This document shows, piece by piece, positions 1-8,532 of a stretch of DNA of 64,000 nucleotides. The notes beneath the pieces are model-generated. The model had not been told where the DNA came from, searched no databases, and was given only the letters and a program-made list of their open reading frames with translations. The first letter of the stretch is position 1. Each line of letters opens with the position of its first letter. Made by a program: the position numbers and the translations under genes. The DNA comes from Thalassovita sp. (GTDB taxonomy: Bacteria; Pseudomonadota; Alphaproteobacteria; Rhodobacterales; Rhodobacteraceae): positions 62,001 through 126,000 of the forward strand of contig CP051233.1 in assembly GCA_017792425.1 (NCBI GenBank), in the 5' to 3' direction.

Positions 1-422
1 TCCGCGATATTTCCACCTTCGGCGGCTGCGTGGCCGGACCCGCCGCGGCGCTGGAAAACATGAAGATCATCGAGGACGAGGGCCTGCTGGAAAACTGCAC
101 CCTGATGGGCGAACGGATGATGGGCAACCTGCGGGCGCTGATGGACAAGCATTCGGTCATCGGGGACGTGCGCGGCAAGGGTCTGTTCCTTGGCGTGGAG
201 CTGGTGCAGGACCGCGACACCAAGGAACCGGTCGCGGAAAAGGACGTGGCCGCCGTGGTCGCCGCCTGCGGTGCCGCAGGCGTGATCATCGGAGCGTCCA
301 ACCGGTCGGTTCCGGGACGCAACAACGGGCTGTACTTTTCACCCGCGCTGATCATCACACCAGAGGACGTGGACCTGATCACCGATGCGGTGGACAAGGC
401 GCTGACACAGGTTTTCGGCTGA
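1..422 (+). CDS. tpa: Class III aminotransferase, C-terminal part (taurine:pyruvate aminotransferase-like)
   Basis: The reading frame is open from the left edge of the window, so only about 139 C-terminal residues are seen. They carry the small-domain features of class III PLP aminotransferases: a STFGGC segment where a neighbouring subunit closes the site, then VRGKGLFLGVEL, then a C-terminal FSPALIIT segment. The run GVIIGASNRSVPG resembles taurine:pyruvate aminotransferases as I remember them. That enzyme moves the taurine amino group to pyruvate and yields sulfoacetaldehyde, whose breakdown releases sulfite. The sulfite dehydrogenase genes directly downstream fit this role. The PLP lysine lies outside the window. 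Class III aminotransferase is secure; the substrate is inferred. Confidence 0.65.
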   Translation, partial: RDISTFGGCVAGPAAALENMKIIEDEGLLENCTLMGERMMGNLRALMDKHSVIGDVRGKGLFLGVELVQDRDTKEPVAEKDVAAVVAACGAAGVIIGASNRSVPGRNNGLYFSPALIITPEDVDLITDAVDKALTQVFG

Positions 423-446
423 CCCGCACATCCGCCAGACATTCGG

Positions 447-476
447 AAAAGGCCAGCAACACCTGCTGGCCTTTTC
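447..476 (+). terminator. Rho-independent terminator after the aminotransferase gene
   Basis: An 8-bp perfect stem (GGCCAGCA / TGCTGGCC, 451-471) with a 5-nt loop is followed by TTTTC and a T-rich stretch. It lies 28 bases after the stop codon, so the downstream soe genes probably have their own promoter. Confidence 0.8.
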
Positions 477-754
477 AAGTTTTCCGTCGTGCCGGGTGCC
501 TGTCCGAATCGACATTCTGGGAAATGTGCCACCGGAAGCGATGAAGGAAATACATTGTTTTCAACGCGCTGACGGCTGACATCCGCAAACATTCAAATTT
601 TTATACACATATTGATCCGATCATGGCAGCATGCGGAACAACCCGGTTGCGCCGCTGGAAAGTTGAGGAGCTTTCCCACGGTTCGGGGGCCTGAACATGA
701 CATCCCCGCATGACCATCGCGGGGCGGGAAGCTCTGGGAGGAAGCGGACCGACA
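477..754 (+). promoter_or_regulatory. Intergenic region likely holding the soeABC promoter
   Basis: No convincing gene is seen between the terminator and the soeA start. Bases 585-618 are strikingly AT-rich for this genome and include TATACA at 602-607, a possible -10 element. No good -35 box stands at 16-18 bp, so the promoter placement is only a guess. A purine-rich GGGAGGA (736-742) precedes the chosen soeA start by 12 nt. Confidence 0.3.
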
Positions 755-3574
755 ATGACTGCACAGCCAACGCTGAACCTGTCCCCGGCGGTATCCGACG
801 AGATTCGCAAGACCACTTGCTACATGTGCGCCTGCCGTTGCGGGATCAACGTGCACATGAAGGACGGCAAGGTCGCCTATATCGAAGGCAACCGCGATCA
901 TCCGGTGAACCAGGGTGTCCTGTGCGCCAAGGGGTCTGCGGGCATCATGCAGGTGAATGCCCCGTCGCGCCTGCGCAAACCGCTCAAGCGGGTGGGGCCG
1001 CGCGGGTCGGGCGAGTTTCAGGAAATATCCTGGCCCGAGGCGCTGCAACTGGCCGTCGGCTGGCTGGAACCGATCCGGCATGACTCGCCCGAGAAGCTGG
1101 CGTTTTTTACCGGCCGCGATCAATCCCAGAGTTTCACGAGTTTCTGGGCACAGAACTATGGCACGCCGAATTATGCCGCGCACGGAGGGTTCTGTTCGGT
1201 CAACATGGCGGCGGGCGGCATTTATACCATGGGCGGTGCGTTCTGGGAATTCGGACAGCCCGACTGGGACCACACGAAACTGTTCCTGCTGTTCGGCGTG
1301 GCCGAGGATCACGACAGCAACCCGATCAAGAAAGGCATCGGCAAGATCAAGGCGCGCGGGGCCAAGGTGATCGGGGTGAACCCCGTCCGGTCCGGCTATA
1401 ACGCGGTGGCGGATGAATGGGTCGGGATCACCCCCGGCACCGACGGGCTGTTCATCCTGTCACTGATCCATGAACTGATGAAGGCCGGAAAGATTGACCT
1501 GGACTATCTGGCGCGGTTCACCAATGCGCCGGTTCTGATCGACGCGGATACCGGGCTTTTGCTGCGCGACAATGATGACAAGCCTCTGGTTATCGACAGC
1601 GTCACCGGAAAGCCAACCGCCTTCGATCAGAAGGGGGTACGCCCGAACCTGGCCGCAACGCTGAACAAGGACGGCAAGACGCATCGGACCGTCATGGCGC
1701 TGATGGCCGAAAAGTACCTTGATCCACAATACGCCCCCGAAGCAGTGGCAGCGCGTTGCGGTATCCCGGCGGACAAAATACGCAAGGTAGCCGCCGAACT
1801 GGCTCGCGTCGCCTTTGACGAAGCGTTCGAACTGCCGCAGCCCTGGACGGATTTCCGCGGGGATCGGCACGAGACGATGATCGGTCGACCGGTTTCCATG
1901 CACGCCATGCGCGGGATCAGCGCCCATTCCAACGGGTTTCAGACCTGCCGCGCGCTGCATGTGCTGCAAATCCTGCTGGGTACGGTCGAGGTGCCCGGCG
2001 GTTTCCGGTTCAAACCCCCCTACCCCAAACCGATCGAGGCCCACCCGACCCCGCATTGCAAGGCGCACCGCGATACCCCGCTGGACGGGCCGCACCTGGG
2101 GTTCGTGCGCGGGCCGGAACATCTGGCGCTGAAGGCGGATGGCAGCCCGGCGCGCATCGACAAGGCGTTCACATGGGAAAACCCGATGTCGGCGCATGGT
2201 CTGATGCACATGGTGATTTCAAACGCGCATGCCGGGGACCCCTACAAGATCGACACGCTGTTCCTGTACATGGCGAACATGTCGTGGAATTCCTCTATGA
2301 ATACCCGTGGCGTGATGCAGATGTTGACCGACACGGATGAAACCGGCGAGTACGTGATCCCGCACATCATCTATTCGGACGCGTATAGTTCAGAGATGGT
2401 GGCCTATGCCGACCTGGTGCTGCCGGACACGACCTATCTGGAACGGCACGACTGCATTTCCCTGCTGGACCGCCCGATCTGCGAAGCGGACGGGGCGGCG
2501 GACGCGATCCGCTGGCCGGTCGTCCAGCCCGACCGCGATGTGCGCGGCTTCCAGACCGTGCTGATCCAATTGGCCAACCTGATGAAACTGCCCGGCTTCA
2601 CGGATGAGAACGGCAAGTCGAAATGGAAGGACTATGCCGACTACATCGTCAACCACGAGCGCAAGCCGGGCATCGGGCCGCTGGCCGGGTTCCGGGGGGA
2701 AAACGGCGATCAGACCGGGCGCGGCGCACCGAACCCCGCGCAGTTGGACCGCTATATCGAGAACGGCAGCTTCTTCGTACATCACGTGCCCACCGAGGCT
2801 GCCTATTACAAGCCGTGGAACAACGCTTACCAGGATTGGGCGGTGGCGCTGGGGCTGTTCGACAGTCCGCAGCCCTATCTGTTCCAACTGTATTCGGAGC
2901 CGATGCGGAAATTCCAGCGCGCCGCCGAGGGGTATGGCGACCGGCAGCCGCCGGAACACCTGCGCGAACGTGTTCGATCGACAATGGATCCGCTGCCCAT
3001 CTGGTATGCCCCGTTCGAGGACAGCCACGTGGACCCCGCAGAGTTCCCCGTTCACGCGCTGACCCAGCGACCGATGGCCATGTATCATTCCTGGGGAACG
3101 CAAAATGCCTGGCTGCGGCAGTTGCATGGAACCAATCCCCTGTATGTTCCCACCAAAATCTGGGAACAACACGGGTTCAAGGACGGCGACTGGGCCAGGG
3201 TGACCTCGGCGCATGGGGCGATAACCGTGCCCGTGGCGCATCAGGCGGCGCTGAACGAAAACACCGTCTGGACGTGGAACGCCATCGGCAAGCGCAAGGG
3301 CGCGTGGGCGCTGGATGAAACCGCGCCAGAAGCGCGTCAGGGTTTCCTGCTGAACCACTTGATCCACGAATTGCTGCCCGAAAAGGGCGACGGGCGACGT
3401 TGGGCCAATTCGGACCCGATTACCGGGCAGGCGGCATGGTTCGATTTGCGCGTGCGGATCGAAAAAACGCCCCCACCCGAAGGCCTCCGCGCACAGCCAG
3501 AGTTCGGCGCGATCAAGTCGCCGGTGGGGAATGGCCCGGATCAACTTCAGTGGCAGGTAGGAGCGAAGGAATGA
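755..3574 (+). CDS. soeA: Molybdopterin oxidoreductase, sulfite dehydrogenase SoeA-type catalytic subunit
   Basis: This 939-residue protein belongs to the DMSO reductase superfamily. An N-terminal 4Fe-4S motif (Cys22, Cys25, Cys29, Cys57) precedes the molybdopterin domains and a C-terminal dinucleotide-binding domain. There is no twin-arginine signal, so it should face the cytoplasm, as SoeABC does and as periplasmic DMSO or polysulfide reductases do not. It would oxidise sulfite to sulfate and pass electrons through the FeS subunit and anchor to quinone. I chose ATG 755, behind GGGAGGA, over an in-frame ATG at 710. The stop overlaps the next start (ATGA). Another member of the family remains possible, but the three-gene layout and taurine context favour Soe. 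Confidence 0.78.
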   Translation: MTAQPTLNLSPAVSDEIRKTTCYMCACRCGINVHMKDGKVAYIEGNRDHPVNQGVLCAKGSAGIMQVNAPSRLRKPLKRVGPRGSGEFQEISWPEALQLAVGWLEPIRHDSPEKLAFFTGRDQSQSFTSFWAQNYGTPNYAAHGGFCSVNMAAGGIYTMGGAFWEFGQPDWDHTKLFLLFGVAEDHDSNPIKKGIGKIKARGAKVIGVNPVRSGYNAVADEWVGITPGTDGLFILSLIHELMKAGKIDLDYLARFTNAPVLIDADTGLLLRDNDDKPLVIDSVTGKPTAFDQKGVRPNLAATLNKDGKTHRTVMALMAEKYLDPQYAPEAVAARCGIPADKIRKVAAELARVAFDEAFELPQPWTDFRGDRHETMIGRPVSMHAMRGISAHSNGFQTCRALHVLQILLGTVEVPGGFRFKPPYPKPIEAHPTPHCKAHRDTPLDGPHLGFVRGPEHLALKADGSPARIDKAFTWENPMSAHGLMHMVISNAHAGDPYKIDTLFLYMANMSWNSSMNTRGVMQMLTDTDETGEYVIPHIIYSDAYSSEMVAYADLVLPDTTYLERHDCISLLDRPICEADGAADAIRWPVVQPDRDVRGFQTVLIQLANLMKLPGFTDENGKSKWKDYADYIVNHERKPGIGPLAGFRGENGDQTGRGAPNPAQLDRYIENGSFFVHHVPTEAAYYKPWNNAYQDWAVALGLFDSPQPYLFQLYSEPMRKFQRAAEGYGDRQPPEHLRERVRSTMDPLPIWYAPFEDSHVDPAEFPVHALTQRPMAMYHSWGTQNAWLRQLHGTNPLYVPTKIWEQHGFKDGDWARVTSAHGAITVPVAHQAALNENTVWTWNAIGKRKGAWALDETAPEARQGFLLNHLIHELLPEKGDGRRWANSDPITGQAAWFDLRVRIEKTPPPEGLRAQPEFGAIKSPVGNGPDQLQWQVGAKE

Positions 3575-4341
3575 CGCAACTTCCCCAATCCACGGACCGC
3601 AAGCTGGGGCTTGTCATCGACCTGGACACCTGCGTCGGATGCCATGCCTGCGTAATCGCCTGCAAGGGCTGGAACACGGAAAACTATGGCGCGCCCCTGT
3701 CCGATCAACACCCCTATGGCGATGAACCGATGGGCACCTTCCTGAACCGCGTCCACACCTACGAGGTGCTGGCGGATGGCAAGGCGGCACAAACCGTGCA
3801 TTTCCCGAAATCCTGCCTGCATTGCGAAAACGCCCCCTGCGTCACCGTTTGCCCGACCGGGGCCAGCTATAAGCGGACCGAAGACGGGATCGTGCTGGTT
3901 GACGAAAGCAAGTGCATCGGTTGCGGCCTGTGCGCCTGGTCCTGCCCCTATGGCGCACGCGAACTGGATCAGGCGGCCGGTGTGATGAAGAAATGCACGC
4001 TGTGCGTTGACCGGATCTATAATGAAAACCTGCCAGAGGTGGACCGTACACCCGCCTGCGTGCGGACCTGCCCTGCCGGTGCCCGGCATTTCGGAGACTT
4101 CGCCGATCCCAATTCGACGGTGTCCCGGCTGACTACGGAACGCGGCGGCATGGACCTGATGCCGGAACTGGGCACCGGCCCGGTGAACAAGTACCTGCCG
4201 CCAAGGCTGAAAGACCGCTGGGATGAGGCGGGAACCCATACCGCGCTGGAACCCGTCGCCCAAGAAGCGAAGGGGTTCCTGGGATGGCTGGATCGTCAGC
4301 TGTCGCGCCTGCCCGGCAAGGTGGCAGAGGAGGTCGAATAA
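3571..4341 (+). CDS. soeB: 4Fe-4S ferredoxin-type subunit, SoeB-like
   Basis: The 256-residue protein has the four cysteine clusters of DmsB/NrfC-type electron-transfer subunits. The first is CVGCHACVIAC near residue 21, followed by CLHCENAPCVTVC, CIGCGLCAWSC and the split CTLC...CVRTC, giving four predicted 4Fe-4S clusters. It should carry electrons from SoeA to the membrane subunit. It lacks a signal peptide, in agreement with a cytoplasmic complex. Its ATG overlaps the soeA stop and its TAA overlaps the soeC start, so the three subunits are translationally coupled. A GAAGGA element precedes the start. Confidence 0.78.
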   Translation: MTQLPQSTDRKLGLVIDLDTCVGCHACVIACKGWNTENYGAPLSDQHPYGDEPMGTFLNRVHTYEVLADGKAAQTVHFPKSCLHCENAPCVTVCPTGASYKRTEDGIVLVDESKCIGCGLCAWSCPYGARELDQAAGVMKKCTLCVDRIYNENLPEVDRTPACVRTCPAGARHFGDFADPNSTVSRLTTERGGMDLMPELGTGPVNKYLPPRLKDRWDEAGTHTALEPVAQEAKGFLGWLDRQLSRLPGKVAEEVE

Positions 4342-5222
4342 TGCATCCCGCACCATCAGTCATCCTGTTCACCACCCTTTCCGGCCTAGGCTTTGGGCTG
4401 CTGGCCTGGCTGGGTATCGACGCCAACCCGCCGACCGGACTGGCGGCATTCTGGTTCTTCTTCGTGGCCTTCGGGCTGGCCGTCGGGGGGGTGGTGTCAT
4501 CGACATTCCACCTGGGTCACCCGGAACGCGCCTGGCGGGCGCTGACCCAGTGGCGCACCAGTTGGCTGAGCCGCGAAGGGATCTGCGCCATCCTGACGCT
4601 TGGCGTCATGGGGCTGTATGCGGCGGCGCTGGTATTCCTGGGGCAGCCTATTCCGGCCTTGGGCTGGATCGGGGCGGCGCTGGCGATGGGGACGGTGTTC
4701 ACCACCTCTATGATCTACGCCCAGTTGGCGACCGTGCCGCGCTGGAACACGCCGCTGACATCGGTGTTGTACCTTGTCTATTCGATCACCGGTGGCGCGC
4801 TGCTGTCTGGCCGCGTGACCATCGGATTGGGTCTGCTGGTGCTGGCGACGGCGGTACAGTTCCTGTGGTGGATGCAAGGGGACAAGGCGTTCGCCGCACG
4901 CGGGTCGGACCTGGGCACGGCAACCGGGCTTGGTACAGGCGGAACCGTCCGGTCCATGGCGCACCCTCATAGCTCTCCTAATTACCTGATGCGCGAAATG
5001 GTGCATGTCATCGGGCGAAAACACGCGCGAAAACTACGGGTGATGTCCCTGCTGCTGATGGCGGTGGTGCCTGTGGTCCTGCTGTTGCTGCCCTTCAGTC
5101 ACGTACTGGCCGTCCTCGCGGTCCTGTCCCATCTGGCGGGTGTCGCCGTGTCCAGATGGCTGTTCTTTGCAGAGGCGGAGCATGTGGTGGGTCTCTACTA
5201 CGGCCTGCGTCAGGCAACGTGA
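4341..5222 (+). CDS. soeC: DmsC/SoeC-type membrane anchor subunit
   Basis: The 293-residue protein is strongly hydrophobic with about eight predicted transmembrane segments and resembles the DmsC anchor family. Early segments read VILFTTLSGLGFGLLAW and FWFFFVAFGLAVGG. The loop STFHLGHPERAWRAL is typical of this family, and its histidines may take part in quinone binding. It would anchor SoeAB on the cytoplasmic face of the inner membrane and hand electrons to the quinone pool. It is the last gene of the operon; the next gene starts 60 bp later with its own ribosome-binding site. Confidence 0.75.
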   Translation: MHPAPSVILFTTLSGLGFGLLAWLGIDANPPTGLAAFWFFFVAFGLAVGGVVSSTFHLGHPERAWRALTQWRTSWLSREGICAILTLGVMGLYAAALVFLGQPIPALGWIGAALAMGTVFTTSMIYAQLATVPRWNTPLTSVLYLVYSITGGALLSGRVTIGLGLLVLATAVQFLWWMQGDKAFAARGSDLGTATGLGTGGTVRSMAHPHSSPNYLMREMVHVIGRKHARKLRVMSLLLMAVVPVVLLLLPFSHVLAVLAVLSHLAGVAVSRWLFFAEAEHVVGLYYGLRQAT

Positions 5223-5282
5223 TGCTTGACCCCGTGAGCAGGTTGTCCAACCATTCGGTTGACCAGTACCGGGGGACATCAG

Positions 5283-6230
5283 ATGACCGTTCAAGGCCAA
5301 TCCACCCATGACGCCGAAGCGGACGACCGTAACGAATCCATCCTGATCTACGTGAATGGAGATCTGGTGCCGAAGCATCAGGCCGTGGTGTCCGTCTATG
5401 ACAGCGGGTTCCTGCTGGGTGATGGTATGTGGGAAGGTATGCGCCTGTATGACGGCGAATGGGCGTTCTTCGACGCGCATATGGACCGGCTGTTCAATTC
5501 GCTGAAATCCGTGTCCATCGACATTGATATGGGGCCAGAGGACATCCGCACCATCCTGAACCATACGGCTGCGGCCAACGGCATGACAACCGACGCGCAT
5601 TGCCGTTTGATGATCACACGCGGACGCAAGGCGAAGCCGTTCCAGCATCCGCACCTTAGCAGATGGGGGCCGACCGTTGTGGCCATTGTCGAACATTCGC
5701 GCCCGGCGGACAGCTTGCAAAGCCAGGGCATCCGGCTGGCGACCGTGCCACAGGTGCGCGGTCTGCCGATGAGCCAAGACCCCAAGTACAACAGCCATTC
5801 CAAGCTGAACTGCGTGATCGCCTGCCTTCAGGCCGATCAGGCCGGGGCGGACGAGGCGCTGATGCTGGACCCGCACGGGTTCGTGAACACCACCAACGCC
5901 TGCAATTTCTTCATCGTGCGGCGGGGCGAGGTTTGGACCTCGACCGGGGATTACTGCATGAACGGCGTGACCCGCGCCAACGTGATCCGGGTTTGCCACG
6001 AAAACGGCATTCCGGTGCGAGAGAAGAACTACTCGCTGTACGAAACCTATGGCGCGGACGAGGCGTTTCTGACCGGCACGTTTGGCGCGCAGACCCCGGT
6101 GGCCAGCATCGACGGCAAACCGATTGGCGAAGGCGACGGCGCAGGCCCGATGACGCGGCAGATACGCATGTTGTACAAGGATCTGGTTGCCCGCGATATC
6201 GCCAGCCAGAAAGCGGCCCGCGCCACCTAG
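5283..6230 (+). CDS. Class IV PLP-dependent aminotransferase
   Basis: A 315-residue fold-type IV PLP enzyme, the family of branched-chain aminotransferase, D-amino acid transaminase and aminodeoxychorismate lyase. Visible features are IYVNGDLVP at residues 22-30, the GFLLGDGMWEGMRLYDG block (42-58) and AGADEALMLD. The PLP lysine should lie near 168-174 in PKYNSHSKLN; the spacing differs from the usual K-x-x-N and I cannot settle which lysine is used. ATG 5283 follows a GGGGGA element. It may be cotranscribed with soeABC. The substrate is unknown; deamination of an amino acid or aminosulfonate is only a contextual guess. Its stop overlaps the stop of the convergent hydrolase gene. Confidence 0.75.
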   Translation: MTVQGQSTHDAEADDRNESILIYVNGDLVPKHQAVVSVYDSGFLLGDGMWEGMRLYDGEWAFFDAHMDRLFNSLKSVSIDIDMGPEDIRTILNHTAAANGMTTDAHCRLMITRGRKAKPFQHPHLSRWGPTVVAIVEHSRPADSLQSQGIRLATVPQVRGLPMSQDPKYNSHSKLNCVIACLQADQAGADEALMLDPHGFVNTTNACNFFIVRRGEVWTSTGDYCMNGVTRANVIRVCHENGIPVREKNYSLYETYGADEAFLTGTFGAQTPVASIDGKPIGEGDGAGPMTRQIRMLYKDLVARDIASQKAARAT

Positions 6231-7129
6231 TCCTGATCCGGGAAGAACGCCTGCAGCGCAGCGCGCGCGATCCGGTCACCCTGTTCCTGCACGAAATGGC
6301 CGCCGTCCTCGACCTCCATCGGGGGTGGGCAGTTGCGGATCGTCTGGCGCAACGCTTGCATTGCTTTTGGTCCCAGCACCGGGTCTTGCATCCCGACGGC
6401 CATGAAAGTGGGACCGGACCATTCGGTGCGCCACCAGTCAACCGCTTTGCGCGCGATGTCCACGCCATCCATATCCGGGTCCGTCATCACCAGTTCCGGG
6501 AACCGGCGCACCCCAGCCTTATAGCGCACATCCGGGAACGGGGCCGCATAGGCCTTGGCCTCTTCCTTGGTCAGGCCAGGTGTGCCACGCAGGAACAGGC
6601 CCGCGATGTCCAGATCGGGCTTGGTGCGGTTGAAGGCGCGCCAGTCCTCGAACCCCTTGCCGACAGGTTTGCCAATGGGAAGGCCGGTATTCATCACCAG
6701 CAGCCGTTCGATCCGGTCCGGCATGTCCACCGGCAGGGTCAGTCCCAGAATCCCGCCCCAGTCCTGACAGACCAGGGTGAATTTCCGCAGTCCGATCCAG
6801 TCAATGAACGCCAGCAGCATATTCCGATGAAAGGAGAAGGTGTAAACCGCATCCTCGACCGGTTTGTCAGAACGTCCAAACCCCAGCAGGTCCGGTGCGA
6901 TCACCCGATGGCCAGCAGCGGTGAAAACCGGGATCATCTTGCGGTAAAGATAGGCCCACGACGGTTGCCCATGCAGGCACAGAAAAACGTTTTCGGCGTC
7001 AGACGGACCTTCGTCCAGATAATGCACCCGCAGCCCCTCGTAGCCGGGCAGGTTGTCCACGTAATGCGGGGCAAAATCATAGCCCGGCAGCCCTGTGAAA
7101 GCTTCGTCTGGTGTTCTGAGCGCGTCCAT
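6227..7129 (-). CDS. Alpha/beta hydrolase, haloalkane dehalogenase (DhlA)-like
   Basis: The 300-residue protein follows subfamily-I haloalkane dehalogenases closely. Asp123 in CQDWGG is the nucleophile with the halide-stabilising Trp124, Asp249 in GMQDPVLG the acid, and His278 in GGHFVQEQG the base. LCLHGQPSW supplies the oxyanion hole. The second halide-binding tryptophan of DhlA, in its cap segment before AYAAPFPD, appears to be glycine here (RGTPGL, residues 181-186), so true dehalogenase activity is uncertain and another ester or epoxide substrate is possible. Start ATG 7129 follows GAGGAACC. The gene is convergent with the aminotransferase gene and their stop codons overlap. Confidence 0.75.
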   Translation of the reverse strand: MDALRTPDEAFTGLPGYDFAPHYVDNLPGYEGLRVHYLDEGPSDAENVFLCLHGQPSWAYLYRKMIPVFTAAGHRVIAPDLLGFGRSDKPVEDAVYTFSFHRNMLLAFIDWIGLRKFTLVCQDWGGILGLTLPVDMPDRIERLLVMNTGLPIGKPVGKGFEDWRAFNRTKPDLDIAGLFLRGTPGLTKEEAKAYAAPFPDVRYKAGVRRFPELVMTDPDMDGVDIARKAVDWWRTEWSGPTFMAVGMQDPVLGPKAMQALRQTIRNCPPPMEVEDGGHFVQEQGDRIARAALQAFFPDQD

Positions 7130-7220
7130 ATCGGTTCCTCCCCTATGTCCCGACAGGCTAGGCGCAGGGCCGCGCAACCGGCAAGACCCTTTCCCCACGG
7201 ATTCCGCGGCAAACCACACA

Positions 7221-7247
7221 GAAAGGGGGCCCGAAGGCCCCCCGTCG
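7221..7247 (-). terminator. Terminator downstream of pobA
   Basis: A perfect 7-bp GGGGGCC/GGCCCCC stem (7225-7242) with a 4-base loop lies 20 bases past the pobA stop. Read on the minus strand it ends in CTTTCT, so it probably ends pobA transcripts before the hydrolase gene. Confidence 0.65.
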
Positions 7248-7265
7248 ATTTTCCTCAACCAGGCG

Positions 7266-8444
7266 TCAGAACGGCAGCCCGACGTAGTTTTCCGCCAGCG
7301 AGGTCAGCGCCGCCTCGGACGAGAACAGGTATTCCATGTCCGTCTGTTGCAGCTTCTGGTCATAGGGGATGCTGTCGGGGAAGGTGTGCAGCAGGGTAGT
7401 CATCCACCAGCTGAAACGCTGTGCCTTCCAGACGCGGGCCAATGCCTTTTCGCTGTACTTTTCCAGACCGGTATCATCGCCGTTCTGATAGTGATCCACC
7501 ATCGCGTGATACAGGTAGTAGATGTCGCTGGCCGCAGAGTTCAGACCGCGCGCGCCGGTCGGCGGCACGATATGGGCGGCATCCCCCGCCAGGAACAGGT
7601 TGCCATAGCGCATCGGTTCGGCCACGAAACTGCGCAGCGGCGCGATGGATTTCTCGATCGACGGGCCGGTTTCCAGTTGGTCGGCCACATCTTGCGGCAG
7701 GCGGGCCTTCAGCTCGTCCCAGAACGCTTCGTCCGACCAGTCCTCGACCGAGTCGGTCAGCGGCACCTGAATGTAGTAACGGCTGAGAACCTGGCTGCGC
7801 AGAGAACAGAGGGCAAAGCCGCGTTCGCTCTTGGCATAGATCAGTTCCGGCGAAACAGGCTTGGTGCGGCTCAGCACCCCCAGCCAGCCGAAGGGATAGA
7901 CCTTTTCATATTCGCGCAGCACGTCCTTTGGGATGGATTTACGGCTGACGCCATGGAACCCGTCCGCGCCGATCACATAGTCGCAGTCGATGCGGATGAT
8001 ATCGTCGCCCGAACGGTAGGTGATGTAGGGGGCGTCGCTTTTCAGGTCGTGCAGTTGCACGTCCTCGACGTTGTGGATCACGTTGCCGTTCATCTTGGCG
8101 CGGGCGTCGTACAGATCGCGGGTCAGTTCGGTCTGACCATACACCACCACGGAGTTACCGCCGGTATGACCTGCAAGGTCAACACGGCGCTTTTCTCCGC
8201 CTTCAGCGATGTAGAAACCTTCGTGGATCTCGCCCTCGGCGTCCATGCGCTCGCCGCAGTTGGCTTCGCGCATCAGTTCCGCGAACCCGTGTTCCAGAAC
8301 GCCGGCGCGGATACGGCCCAGCACGTATTCACGGCTGTGTTTTTCCAACACGATATTGTCGATGCCCTTCAGATCCAGAAGCTGGCTGAGCATCAGACCC
8401 GACGGGCCGCCCCCGATAATTCCGACTTTGGTTTTCATGTTCAT
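7266..8444 (-). CDS. pobA: 4-hydroxybenzoate 3-monooxygenase
   Basis: This 392-residue flavoprotein hydroxylates 4-hydroxybenzoate to protocatechuate with NADPH and O2. It matches PobA over its whole length: the FAD Rossmann motif GGGPSG (11-16), the YVLGRIRAGVLE segment, the DG-type FAD/NAD motif CDYVIGADGFHG, the active-site strand RYYIQVPL, the second FAD motif LFLAGDAAHIVPPTGARGLN and the C-terminal ENYVGLPF. The start ATGAACATG at 8444 follows AGGAGGA. It is divergent from an AraC regulator and supplies substrate to the protocatechuate 4,5-cleavage genes at 9.4-16.6 kb. Confidence 0.96.
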   Translation of the reverse strand: MNMKTKVGIIGGGPSGLMLSQLLDLKGIDNIVLEKHSREYVLGRIRAGVLEHGFAELMREANCGERMDAEGEIHEGFYIAEGGEKRRVDLAGHTGGNSVVVYGQTELTRDLYDARAKMNGNVIHNVEDVQLHDLKSDAPYITYRSGDDIIRIDCDYVIGADGFHGVSRKSIPKDVLREYEKVYPFGWLGVLSRTKPVSPELIYAKSERGFALCSLRSQVLSRYYIQVPLTDSVEDWSDEAFWDELKARLPQDVADQLETGPSIEKSIAPLRSFVAEPMRYGNLFLAGDAAHIVPPTGARGLNSAASDIYYLYHAMVDHYQNGDDTGLEKYSEKALARVWKAQRFSWWMTTLLHTFPDSIPYDQKLQQTDMEYLFSSEAALTSLAENYVGLPF

Positions 8445-8460
8445 GTGAGTTCCTCCTGAG

Positions 8461-8490
8461 ATTGACCTACATTGACTCAATGTCGTTAAC
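8461..8490. promoter_or_regulatory. Candidate PobR operator between pobA and the AraC gene
   Basis: The 88-bp divergent region holds the perfect odd palindrome ATTGACTCAAT (8471-8481), with a further ATTGAC at 8461-8466 spaced one helical turn away. Such paired half-sites between an aromatic hydroxylase gene and its AraC regulator fit an activator site. No footprint is implied; this is pattern-based. Confidence 0.45.
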
Positions 8491-8532
8491 TTGGGAATGG
8501 ATCGTTCCGGCCATTTCTGGTACTATTCGAAC

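Noticed and set aside
755..5222. DMSO, thiosulfate or polysulfide reductase in place of sulfite dehydrogenase
   Set aside because: The catalytic subunit lacks a twin-arginine signal and the neighbouring aminotransferase points to sulfonate use; still not fully excluded.
5663..7399. A 578-codon plus-strand open frame across the aminotransferase and hydrolase genes
   Set aside because: It covers parts of two strong genes in wrong frames and has no domain.
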